From: Actinomycetota bacterium
Lineage (GTDB): Bacteria; Actinomycetota; Acidimicrobiia; Acidimicrobiales; RAAP-2
Assembly: GCA_021324355.1 (NCBI GenBank)
Contig: JAJPJD010000007.1
Location: 1 to 64,000, forward strand
Direction: 5' to 3'
DNA: 64,000 bases
Position numbers and translations under genes: made by a program. Positions 24,716-32,119 of the stretch are shown here, piece after piece. How positions within the stretch are numbered: position 1 is the stretch's first letter; every line of letters starts with the position of its first letter. The notes beneath the pieces are model-generated. The model did not search any database. It was not told where the DNA came from and saw only the letters and a list, made by a program, of their open reading frames with translations.

Positions 24716-26008
24716 ATGTGCCCCGAGGACAACGCCGCCTGGTTCGCGCGGGCACTCGAGGTGATCCCGGGCGGGGTCGACTCCCCGGTCCGGTCGTTCG
24801 CCTCGGTCGGCGGCACCCCGTTCACCGTGGCCCGGGGCGAGGGCCCCTACGTGGTCGACGTCGAGGGCCGCCGCTACGTCGACCTGGTCCAGTCCTACGG
24901 CGCGGTCCTGCTCGGCCACGCGCACCCCGAGGTGGTCCGGGCGGTGGCCGACGCCGCCGCATCGGGGAGCAGTTTCGGGATGCCGACCCGGGGCGAGGTG
25001 GTGCTGGCCGAGGACATCTGCGCCCGGGTACCGGGCTGCGAGCGGGTGCGGCTCACCTCGTCGGGGACCGAGGCCGCGATGAGCGTGCTCCGGCTGGCCC
25101 GTGGCGTCACCGGCCGGCCCCGGGTGGTGAAGTTCGACGGCTGCTACCACGGCCATGCCGACGCCCTCTTGGCCGGCGGTGGGAGTGGCGTGGCCACCTT
25201 GGGGCTGCCGGGGTCGGCCGGGGTGCCGCCCGGCGCGGTGGCCGACACCCTGGTCGTGCCGTACAACCAGGTCCCCGAGCTGGACGACTCGGTGGCCTGC
25301 GTGATCGTCGAGCCGGTGGCGGCCAACATGAGCCTGGTCCCCCCGGCCCCGGGGTTCCTGGCCGGACTGCGCGCCGCCTGCGACCGGGCGGGCGCCCTCC
25401 TCGTCTTCGACGAGGTCATCACCGGGTTCCGGCTGGGGCCGGGGGGGGCGACCGAGTGGTCGGGGGTCACCCCGGACCTGTGGTGCTTCGGCAAGGTCAT
25501 CGGCGGGGGCCTGCCGGTCGGGGCGTTCGGCGGCCGGGCCGAGCTGACCGCCGCGCTGGCCCCGAACGGCCCGGTGTACCAGGCAGGGACCCTGTCGGGG
25601 AACCCGTTGGCCACCGCGGCCGGCCACGCGGTGCTCACCAGGGTCGATCGGGAGGCCTACGGGCAGCTGACCGCTCGGGCCGCTCGATTCGCCGCCGGCC
25701 TCGGCCAGGCCCTCAACGGCGCCGGCCTGGGGGCGACGGTGGCCACCGTGGGGCCGCTGGTCGGGCTGCTGGTCGGGGGGCCGGGCGAACCGCCCGGGCC
25801 GGCCACCAACCTCGAGGAGGTACGAGCCGCCGTCGCCTCGGGTGGCTACCGGGCGCTGTTCCACGCCATGCTCCGGCGGGGGGTCGTCCTGCCTCCGGGC
25901 CCCTACGAGGTGCTGTTCCCCGGGCTCGCCCACGACGACCGCCTGCTCGACCAGGTGGTCGAGGTCGCGGCCGCCGCCGCCGCCGAGGTGGTCGCCGGCT
26001 GGCCCTGA
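24716..26008 (+). CDS. hemL: glutamate-1-semialdehyde 2,1-aminomutase
   Basis: The 430-residue PLP enzyme converts glutamate-1-semialdehyde to 5-aminolevulinate, completing the C5 route opened by HemA. Motifs include VIPGGVDSPVRSF, VDLVQSYGAVLLGHAHP, LLVFDEVITGFRLG and the PLP Lys in WCFGKVIGGGLPVGAFGG (about residue 259). ATG 24716 is 11 nt after hemB. The gene ends 6 nt from the stop of the convergent reductase gene. Confidence 0.95.
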   Translation: MCPEDNAAWFARALEVIPGGVDSPVRSFASVGGTPFTVARGEGPYVVDVEGRRYVDLVQSYGAVLLGHAHPEVVRAVADAAASGSSFGMPTRGEVVLAEDICARVPGCERVRLTSSGTEAAMSVLRLARGVTGRPRVVKFDGCYHGHADALLAGGGSGVATLGLPGSAGVPPGAVADTLVVPYNQVPELDDSVACVIVEPVAANMSLVPPAPGFLAGLRAACDRAGALLVFDEVITGFRLGPGGATEWSGVTPDLWCFGKVIGGGLPVGAFGGRAELTAALAPNGPVYQAGTLSGNPLATAAGHAVLTRVDREAYGQLTARAARFAAGLGQALNGAGLGATVATVGPLVGLLVGGPGEPPGPATNLEEVRAAVASGGYRALFHAMLRRGVVLPPGPYEVLFPGLAHDDRLLDQVVEVAAAAAAEVVAGWP

Positions 26009-26014
26009 GGCGCC

Positions 26015-27295
26015 TCAACCGCCTCGGACCCGCTCGAGCAGGCGAGCAGTCCGGACCATGGCGCGATAGGAAAGCTCGGCCGGGCCGGGTCCCGGACGCA
26101 GCAGGTTGGCCATGATCCGCAGCAGCTGGTGCATGAAGGCGTGCGAGCGCATGCCGGTCGACACGCACACCCGCATGCGCCGAGGGTCGCTGATCAGCCG
26201 CACGAACGCCCGGCCGACCCGGTAGTAGTCGCCGTAGGTGCCTTGAAGCTGGTCCTCGTAGGCGGCCAGCGCCGACCGCCCGCCTCCGGCCAGCGCGGCC
26301 TGCAGGTGGGTGGCGGCCAGGCGGCCGGTCTCGTAGCCGTAGGCGATCCCCTCCCCGTTGAACGGGTTGATGAGGCCCCCGGCATCGCCCACCACCACCG
26401 TGTTGGGTCCGCTCCGGGGCCCGACCGCCATCCCCATGGGGAGCCGTCCCCCGGTGGGCGGCCCGCAGGCGGTGGCCGGCGAGAATCCCCAGGCGGGGCC
26501 GGCCCGGGCGACGAAGGCGTCGAGGAGGCGGGAGGTGTTGAGGCCCTTCCAGCGCCGGTCGGTCGAGAGGACCCCGACCCCGACGTTCACCCGTCCGTCG
26601 CCCAGCGGGAAGACCCACCCGTAGCCGGGGACCACGCTGCCGGCCGGGTCGGTCACGTCGAGGTGGCCCTCGATCATGTCGTCGCCGCTGCGCTCCGAGC
26701 GGTAGTAGCCCCGCAGCGCCATGCCCTGGGGGTACTGGCGGTCCCGGCTGGTGCCCAGGGCCCGGCCGAAGCGGGAGTTGGCCCCGTCGGCCACCACCAC
26801 GTAGCGGGCCCGCAGCTCGACCTGGCCGGTCGCGGTGGCCGCCACGACGCCCGCACAGCCGGCCAGGTCCCCCGGGCCGCCCGCCACCGGGTCGAGCGGG
26901 GCCAGGGCCTCGGTCCCCTGCAGCACGGTCGCCCCGGCCTTCTCTGCCCGCTCGACCACCAGGGCGTCGAGGTCGTGGCGGGTGATGGTGTAGCCGTGGG
27001 TGGGCAGGCCGGGCACCTCCGGCCAGTCGAGCTCGAGGCTGCGCCCGAAGGCCACCGAGCGCAGGCCCCGGTAGCGGTGGGCCCCGGCGAGGGCCTCGGC
27101 GAGCCCCATGTCGGCAAGTTGCCGGACGGCGCGCGGGGTCAGACCGTCGCCGCAGGTCTTCTCCCGGGGGAACTGTTTCTTGTCGACCACCGCCACGTCG
27201 ACGCCGGCGTCGGCCAGCCAGTAGGCACAGGCGCTGCCGGCCGGGCCGGCCCCGACCACCAGGACGTCGAAGCGGCGGTCGGCGAGGGAGGCCAT
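26015..27295 (-). CDS. geranylgeranyl reductase-family flavoprotein (menaquinone reductase MenJ-like)
   Basis: The 426-residue FAD oxidoreductase has the N-terminal dinucleotide fold VLVVGAGPAGSACAYWLADA, then FPREKTCGDGLTPRAV, the signature of the family. DG-type FAD contact is in VVGDAGGLINPFNGEGIAYG. Members saturate isoprenoid double bonds; the mycobacterial MenJ acts on menaquinone. Divergent placement beside nuoA makes a quinone role likely, but archaeal-lipid-type or chlorophyll-type substrates cannot be excluded by motif. ATG 27295 is preceded by a leaderless-type -10. The C-terminal region after residue 330 is less conserved. Confidence 0.85.
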   Translation of the reverse strand: MASLADRRFDVLVVGAGPAGSACAYWLADAGVDVAVVDKKQFPREKTCGDGLTPRAVRQLADMGLAEALAGAHRYRGLRSVAFGRSLELDWPEVPGLPTHGYTITRHDLDALVVERAEKAGATVLQGTEALAPLDPVAGGPGDLAGCAGVVAATATGQVELRARYVVVADGANSRFGRALGTSRDRQYPQGMALRGYYRSERSGDDMIEGHLDVTDPAGSVVPGYGWVFPLGDGRVNVGVGVLSTDRRWKGLNTSRLLDAFVARAGPAWGFSPATACGPPTGGRLPMGMAVGPRSGPNTVVVGDAGGLINPFNGEGIAYGYETGRLAATHLQAALAGGGRSALAAYEDQLQGTYGDYYRVGRAFVRLISDPRRMRVCVSTGMRSHAFMHQLLRIMANLLRPGPGPAELSYRAMVRTARLLERVRGG

Positions 27296-27302
27296 CGGCT
27301 GA

Positions 27303-27308
27303 TGCTAC
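27303..27308 (-). promoter_or_regulatory. TAGCAT -10 element, leaderless type (minus strand)
   Basis: On the minus strand TAGCAT lies 7 nt before the ATG of the reductase. The rest of the 83-nt gap must serve nuoA; there an inverted CCCCTC/GAGGGG pair (27332-27337 and 27353-27358) is the only other structure seen. Confidence 0.42.
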
Positions 27309-27378
27309 GCCCCTCGTCCGAGCAGTGGGACCCCTCGATGTGCCCTGGCCAGAGGGGCCGTGGTAGACCGAGAAGAGC

Positions 27379-27828
27379 GTGGCTCAGTACCTCCCGATCT
27401 TCGCTCTGCTGGTCCTGGGCGTGCTGTTCGGCGCGCTCAGCTTCCTCGCGTCAGGGCTGCTCGCGCCCCGCAAGAAGCCGACCGCGGCCAAGCTGGCCCC
27501 CTACGAGTGTGGGATCGTCCCCGACCGAGAGCCGCCAGCTCGGTTCCCGGTCCGCTTCTACCTGGTCGCGATGATCTTCATCATCTTCGACATCGAGATC
27601 GTGTTCCTCTACCCGTTCGCGGTGGTGTTCCGGCAGCTCCACACCTTCGCCCTGGTCGAGGTGCTGGTGTTCGCAGCGGTGGTGCTGGTCTCGTTCCTCT
27701 ACCTGGTGAGCAACGGCGCGCTCAGCTGGGGCCCGGGCAAGTGGCTGCGGGTCGGGCTGCCGGCGCGCACCTCGGAGTCGACCATCGCCCGGGTGTCGGT
27801 GCCGCCACCACCCGGGCGAGCCGCCTAG
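27379..27828 (+). CDS. nuoA: NADH-quinone oxidoreductase subunit A
   Basis: The 149-residue membrane subunit of complex I has three hydrophobic helices (near 5-27, 68-90, 96-118). The conserved loop is [11 protein letters not shown], with the Cys of the TMH1-2 loop, and [20 protein letters not shown] follows. The C-terminal tail of about 30 residues is longer than usual and Pro-rich. The GTG start has GAGAAGAG just upstream. It is the first gene of a complete nuoA-N operon. Confidence 0.95.
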   Translation: MAQYLPIFALLVLGVLFGALSFLASGLLAPRKKPTAAKLAPYECGIVPDREPPARFPVRFYLVAMIFIIFDIEIVFLYPFAVVFRQLHTFALVEVLVFAAVVLVSFLYLVSNGALSWGPGKWLRVGLPARTSESTIARVSVPPPPGRAA

Positions 27829-27836
27829 GAGTCGCC

Positions 27837-28409
27837 ATGGGTCTCGAAGACCTCCAGCACAACTTCCTCACCGGCCGGCTCGAGGACCTGGTGAAGTGGG
27901 CCCGGCGCAACAGCGTGTGGCCAGCCACCTTCGGCCTGGCCTGCTGCGCGATCGAGATGATGTCCCTCGGCGCCGCCGACTTCGACATCAGCCGGCTGGG
28001 CATGGAGGTGTTCCGGGCCTCGCCCCGCCAGGCCGACCTCATGATCGTGGCCGGGCGGGTGTCCCAGAAGATGGCCCCGGTCCTGCGCCAGGTCTACGAC
28101 CAGATGATGGAGCCCAAGTGGGTCATCTCCATGGGCGTCTGCGCCTCGACCGGCGGCATGTTCAACAACTACGCAATCGTCCAGGGAGTCGACCAGATCG
28201 TCCCGGTGGACGTCTACGCGCCAGGGTGCCCACCGTCTCCCGAGACGCTCCTGCACGCGATCCTCACCCTCCACGAGAAGATCCGCAGCGGCGAGATCAC
28301 CCGGCGGCCCCGGGCCGAGCAGTCGGGGAGCGAGCCGGCCCGACCCGAACGGCCGGCCGGGTGGCTGCTCGAGGACCCCGATGCGCTGCGGGTCGGCACG
28401 CCGAGATGA
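27837..28409 (+). CDS. nuoB: NADH-quinone oxidoreductase subunit B
   Basis: The 190-residue subunit holds the terminal cluster N2. Ligands are in [11 protein letters not shown] (tandem Cys), [15 protein letters not shown] and [17 protein letters not shown] 27837 has AGGAG 6 nt upstream. A C-terminal extension of about 35 polar residues follows the core. It overlaps nuoC by 4 nt (ATGA). Confidence 0.97.
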   Translation: MGLEDLQHNFLTGRLEDLVKWARRNSVWPATFGLACCAIEMMSLGAADFDISRLGMEVFRASPRQADLMIVAGRVSQKMAPVLRQVYDQMMEPKWVISMGVCASTGGMFNNYAIVQGVDQIVPVDVYAPGCPPSPETLLHAILTLHEKIRSGEITRRPRAEQSGSEPARPERPAGWLLEDPDALRVGTPR

Positions 28410-28897
28410 CCCAGGGCCCGAGCGGGCAGCCGAGCGAGGTCGCCGTCGAGCCGGCAACCCAGCCGGCGGTGGTGTTCGTCCACCGCGACGAGTACCACGA
28501 CCGGATCGCGCAGCTGAAGGCGGAGGGCTACGAGATGTGCGCCGATTTGTGCGCGGTGGACTACCTGAGCCATCCCGGCCGCCGCTTGCCCGAGGGGGTG
28601 GTCGGCGAGCGGTTCGAGGTCGTGGTGAACCTGCTGTCGCTGTCGATGCGGCGTCGGGTGCGGGTCCGGGTCCAGGTCCCAGAGGACGACCCGCGACTGC
28701 CGACCATCTTCGACCTGTACCCGGGGTCCGAGGCCATGGAGCGCGAGGCCTACGACATGGTCGGCATCGTGTTCACCGGGCACCCGGACCTCACCCGGAT
28801 CCTCATGCCCGAGGACTGGGAGGGCCACCCGCTGCGCAAGGACTACGGGGTCGGCCGGGTTCCGGTCCAGTTCAAGGAGGCTCCGGGGCCGAGATGA
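28406..28897 (+). CDS. nuoC: NADH-quinone oxidoreductase subunit C
   Basis: The 163-residue 30 kDa-type subunit of the peripheral arm is short compared with many (about 200-240). ADLCAVDYL, the block [30 protein letters not shown] and the C-terminal [11 protein letters not shown] are diagnostic. It starts within the nuoB stop and ends within the nuoD start, both 4-nt overlaps. Confidence 0.95.
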   Translation: MTQGPSGQPSEVAVEPATQPAVVFVHRDEYHDRIAQLKAEGYEMCADLCAVDYLSHPGRRLPEGVVGERFEVVVNLLSLSMRRRVRVRVQVPEDDPRLPTIFDLYPGSEAMEREAYDMVGIVFTGHPDLTRILMPEDWEGHPLRKDYGVGRVPVQFKEAPGPR

Positions 28898-30222
28898 GCG
28901 CCGAGCGTCCCGTCCCGCGCCCGTGGTCCCCGGCCGAGACCTCCGAGGGCCGCCAGGAACTGACCCCGGCGCCCTCGGCGCTCGACCGCTCGCTGGCGTC
29001 GGTGCTGCGGATCCCCGAGGGCGCGGTGGAGGCTGGGCTCATCGATGTCGAGCGCGAAGACGAGACCATGATCATCAACATGGGTCCGCAGCACCCGTCG
29101 ACCCACGGGGTGCTCCGGCTCATGCTCCAACTGGAAGGCGAGACGGTGCTGCGGACCAAGCCGGTGGTCGGCTACCTCCACACCGGCATGGAGAAGACCG
29201 CCGAGGAGCTCACCTACGTCCAGGGCCCGACCAACGTGACTCGGATGGACTACCTGTCGCCGCTCCACAACGAGCTGGTCTTCTCCCTGGCCACCGAGGC
29301 CCTGCTGGGGGTCGAGGTCCCGCCCCGAGCGGTGTGGATCCGAATGCTCATGTGCGAGCTCAACCGGGTGTCCTCCCACCTCATGTGGTTGGCCACCAAC
29401 GGCATGGACCTCGGGTCGACCTCGATGATGATCTACGGGTTCCGTGAGCGTGAGTTGGTGCTCGGATTCTTCGAGAAGACCACCGGGCTGCGGATGAACC
29501 ACAACTACATCCGGCCTGGCGGGGTCGCGGCTGACCTCCCCGACGGCTGGGAGGACGACGTCGACGTCATCTGCAACACGGTGCTCGAGCGGACCTACGA
29601 GTACGACGAGCTGCTCACCGGCCAGCCCATCTTCCGGGAGCGCACCGAGGGGGTCGGCAGCCTGAGTGCCGAGGTGGCGGTGGCCCTCTCGGCCACCGGC
29701 CCCATCCTGCGCTCCACCGGGGTCCCCTGGGACCTGCGCCGCGCCATGCCCTACCTCGCCTACGACCAGGTCGACTTCGACGTCATCGTCGGCACCTACG
29801 GCGACAACTTCGACCGCTACTCGATCCGGCTCAACGAGATCAGGGAGTCGATTCGCATCATCCGCCAGGTGGTCGAGAAGATGCCTCCCGGTGACTACCG
29901 AGTGCAGGACGCCAAGGTGACGCCGCCGCCGCGGCGCCGGATCGACGAGTCCATGGAGGCGCTGATCCACCACTTCAAGGTGTTCACCGAGGGCTTCCGG
30001 GTCCCCGAGGGCGAGGTGTACGTCGCAGTCGAGTCGCCGCGCGGCGAGCTCGGTTGCTACCTGGTGTCCGACGGCACCTCCAAGCCCTACCGCTGCCACA
30101 TCAGGGGGCCGAGCTTCGTCAACCTCCAGACGCTGCCGGCGATGTTGCGGGGTGGGCTGATCGCCGACGCGGTCGCGGTGATCTCCTCGGTCGACCCGGT
30201 GATGGGGGAGGTCGACCGGTGA
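28894..30222 (+). CDS. nuoD: NADH-quinone oxidoreductase subunit D
   Basis: The 442-residue 49 kDa-type subunit forms the quinone site with NuoB. INMGPQHPSTHGVLRLML carries the quinone-binding His, and GYLHTGMEKTAEELTYVQ, RGEL-type GELGCYLVSDG and KPYRCHIRGPSFVNLQ are clear. An N-terminal extension of about 55 residues precedes the core (SALDRSLASVLRIPEGAVEA); start ATG 28894 is fixed by the ATGA overlap with nuoC. Its stop overlaps the nuoE GTG. Confidence 0.96.
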   Translation: MSAERPVPRPWSPAETSEGRQELTPAPSALDRSLASVLRIPEGAVEAGLIDVEREDETMIINMGPQHPSTHGVLRLMLQLEGETVLRTKPVVGYLHTGMEKTAEELTYVQGPTNVTRMDYLSPLHNELVFSLATEALLGVEVPPRAVWIRMLMCELNRVSSHLMWLATNGMDLGSTSMMIYGFRERELVLGFFEKTTGLRMNHNYIRPGGVAADLPDGWEDDVDVICNTVLERTYEYDELLTGQPIFRERTEGVGSLSAEVAVALSATGPILRSTGVPWDLRRAMPYLAYDQVDFDVIVGTYGDNFDRYSIRLNEIRESIRIIRQVVEKMPPGDYRVQDAKVTPPPRRRIDESMEALIHHFKVFTEGFRVPEGEVYVAVESPRGELGCYLVSDGTSKPYRCHIRGPSFVNLQTLPAMLRGGLIADAVAVISSVDPVMGEVDR

Positions 30223-30815
30223 GCTACTTCAACGCGGCCATGGCCGCCCGGGCCCGCCAGCTGGTCTCGCTGTACCCCAAGGCCCGCTCGGCGCTGGTCC
30301 CGCTGTGCCACCTGGCCCAGGAGCAGGACGGCTGGCTCCGGCCCGAGGCGATGGAGGAGATCGCCGAGCTGGTCGGGGTCACCCCGGCCGAGGTCCGGGG
30401 CACCGCCTCGTTCTACGACATGCTCCACACCGAGCCGGTCGGCCGCTACGTGGTGTCGATCTGCACCAACATCGCCTGCCTGCTCGACGGGGCGGCTGAG
30501 CTGTTGGACCACGCCTCCGAGCGCCTCGGGGTGCCGGTCGGGGGGACCACCGCCGACGGCGTGTTCACCCTGGAAGAGGCCGAGTGCCTGGCTGACTGCG
30601 ACCACCCGCCGTGCGTGCAGGTCAACCATCGCTTCGTCCGGACCACCACCGCCGATGCCTTCGATCGGCTCATCGACGAGCTGGCGGCCGGGGGCCGGAC
30701 CGAGGAGATCCCCCCGCACGGGACCCTGGTCCGGATCCGCCGCAGCGGTGGGCTCCGGGTCCCTCCCGACGAGATCGCCCGCGAGCGGGCCCAGCGGGCC
30801 CAGGGGGACGGCTGA
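30219..30815 (+). CDS. nuoE: NADH-quinone oxidoreductase subunit E
   Basis: The 198-residue thioredoxin-like subunit holds the 2Fe-2S cluster N1a. Ligands are in ICTNIACLL (C-x4-C) and EAECLADCDHPPCVQVN (C-x3-C). HLAQEQDGWL and VTPAEVRGTASFYDML mark the helical N-terminus. The C-terminal 35 residues are an extra polar tail. It ends in TGATG shared with nuoF. Confidence 0.95.
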   Translation: MSYFNAAMAARARQLVSLYPKARSALVPLCHLAQEQDGWLRPEAMEEIAELVGVTPAEVRGTASFYDMLHTEPVGRYVVSICTNIACLLDGAAELLDHASERLGVPVGGTTADGVFTLEEAECLADCDHPPCVQVNHRFVRTTTADAFDRLIDELAAGGRTEEIPPHGTLVRIRRSGGLRVPPDEIARERAQRAQGDG

Positions 30816-32119
30816 TGCCGCTGACCGACGCGCCCCGGATCGTCACCGCTCGCCTCAGCTACCCCGACTCCTACACCATCGAGCGCTTCTTGGAGACCGG
30901 TGGCTACCAGGCGCTGCGCAAGGCCCTGACCATGACGCCGGCCGAGGTGGCGGCCGAGGTGGACGCCGCCAGCCTGCTCGGCCGGGGCGGCGCCGGCTTC
31001 CCGGCCGGCCGCAAGTGGTCGATGCTCAAGCCCGACCCGGTCACCTACCTGGTGGTGAACGGGGACGAGAGCGAGCCGGCCACGTTCAAGGACCACTTGC
31101 TCATCGAACGGGACCCCAACCAGATCCTGGAGGGGGTCATCATCTCGGCCTATGCCCTCCAGGTGACCCAGGCCTTCATCTACGTGCGGGGCGAGTTCGC
31201 CCTGGGGCTCGAACGCATGGAGCAGGCGGTCAACGACGCCTACCACCACGGCGCCCTGGGTCGGAACATCTTCTCCTCGGGGTTCTCGCTCGACGTCGTC
31301 GTCCACCCTGGCGCCGGCGCGTACATCTGCGGCGACGAGACCGCCCTGCTCGAGTCGCTGGAGGGCAAGCGGGGGTTCCCTCGCATCAAGCCGCCCTACT
31401 ACCCGGCCGTGATCGGCCTCTACGGCCAGCCCACTGTGGTCAACAACGTGGAGACCATGGCCAACATCCCCTGGATCGTGGCCAACGGCGGCAAGGCCTT
31501 CGCCGCCCTGGGCGGCGGCCGGTCCTGTGGGACCCGGATGTTCGCGCTGTCCGGCCACGTCAACCGGCCTGGTGCCTACGAGGTGGAGATGGTGAAGGTC
31601 ACCTTCCGGGACCTCATCTACGACCCCCAGCTCGGGGCCGGGGTGCGGGGGGGCCGGGATCTGCTGGCGTTCATCCCCGGCGGCGCCTCGTCGCCGTGGT
31701 TCGGCCCCGAGCACCTCGATCTCCCGCTCGGCCAGGACGAGGTGGGTCAGGCCGGCTCGATGCTCGGGTCGGGCTCGGTGGTGGTCATGGACTCGACCAC
31801 CTGCCCGGTGCGGGCGGCCTGGCGGATCACCCGGTTCTTTGCCCGGGAGTCGTGCGGCCAGTGCACGCCGTGCCGGGAAGGATCGGGCTGGCTCGAGCGG
31901 ATCCTGTACCGGATCGAGAACGGCGGCGGCCGGGAGCAGGACCTCGACCTGCTCCTCGATGTCTGCGACAACATCAGCCCGGGGGTGCACTGGCCGCCCG
32001 AGCAGACCACGATCTGCCCGCTCGGGCCCTCGATCCCGCCCTCGATCGCATCGTCGCTGGGTCGGTTCCGGGACGACTTCTTGGTCCACATCAAAGACGG
32101 TGGGTGCCCCCATGGCTGA
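30815..32119 (+). CDS. nuoF: NADH-quinone oxidoreductase subunit F
   Basis: The 434-residue NADH dehydrogenase subunit contains FMN, the NADH site and cluster N3. GRGGAGFPAGRKWSM is the NADH-binding glycine loop. VNGDESEPATFKDHLL and GAGAYICGDETALLESLEG bind FMN/NADH, and ESCGQCTPCREGSGW supplies three cluster Cys, with the fourth in TTICPLGPS. It overlaps nuoG by 8 nt. Confidence 0.97.
   Translation: MPLTDAPRIVTARLSYPDSYTIERFLETGGYQALRKALTMTPAEVAAEVDAASLLGRGGAGFPAGRKWSMLKPDPVTYLVVNGDESEPATFKDHLLIERDPNQILEGVIISAYALQVTQAFIYVRGEFALGLERMEQAVNDAYHHGALGRNIFSSGFSLDVVVHPGAGAYICGDETALLESLEGKRGFPRIKPPYYPAVIGLYGQPTVVNNVETMANIPWIVANGGKAFAALGGGRSCGTRMFALSGHVNRPGAYEVEMVKVTFRDLIYDPQLGAGVRGGRDLLAFIPGGASSPWFGPEHLDLPLGQDEVGQAGSMLGSGSVVVMDSTTCPVRAAWRITRFFARESCGQCTPCREGSGWLERILYRIENGGGREQDLDLLLDVCDNISPGVHWPPEQTTICPLGPSIPPSIASSLGRFRDDFLVHIKDGGCPHG

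Noticed and set aside
20886-24755. A 1289-codon minus-strand open frame antisense to hemC, cobA-hemD and hemB
   Set aside because: It is Arg/Pro/Gly/His-rich, has no recognisable domain and lies fully opposite to well-supported hem genes. Long antisense frames are expected at this GC content.
27296-27378. CCCCTC/GAGGGG inverted pair upstream of nuoA as a regulator site
   Set aside because: Six-base GC arms with a 15-nt loop are expected by chance in this composition.
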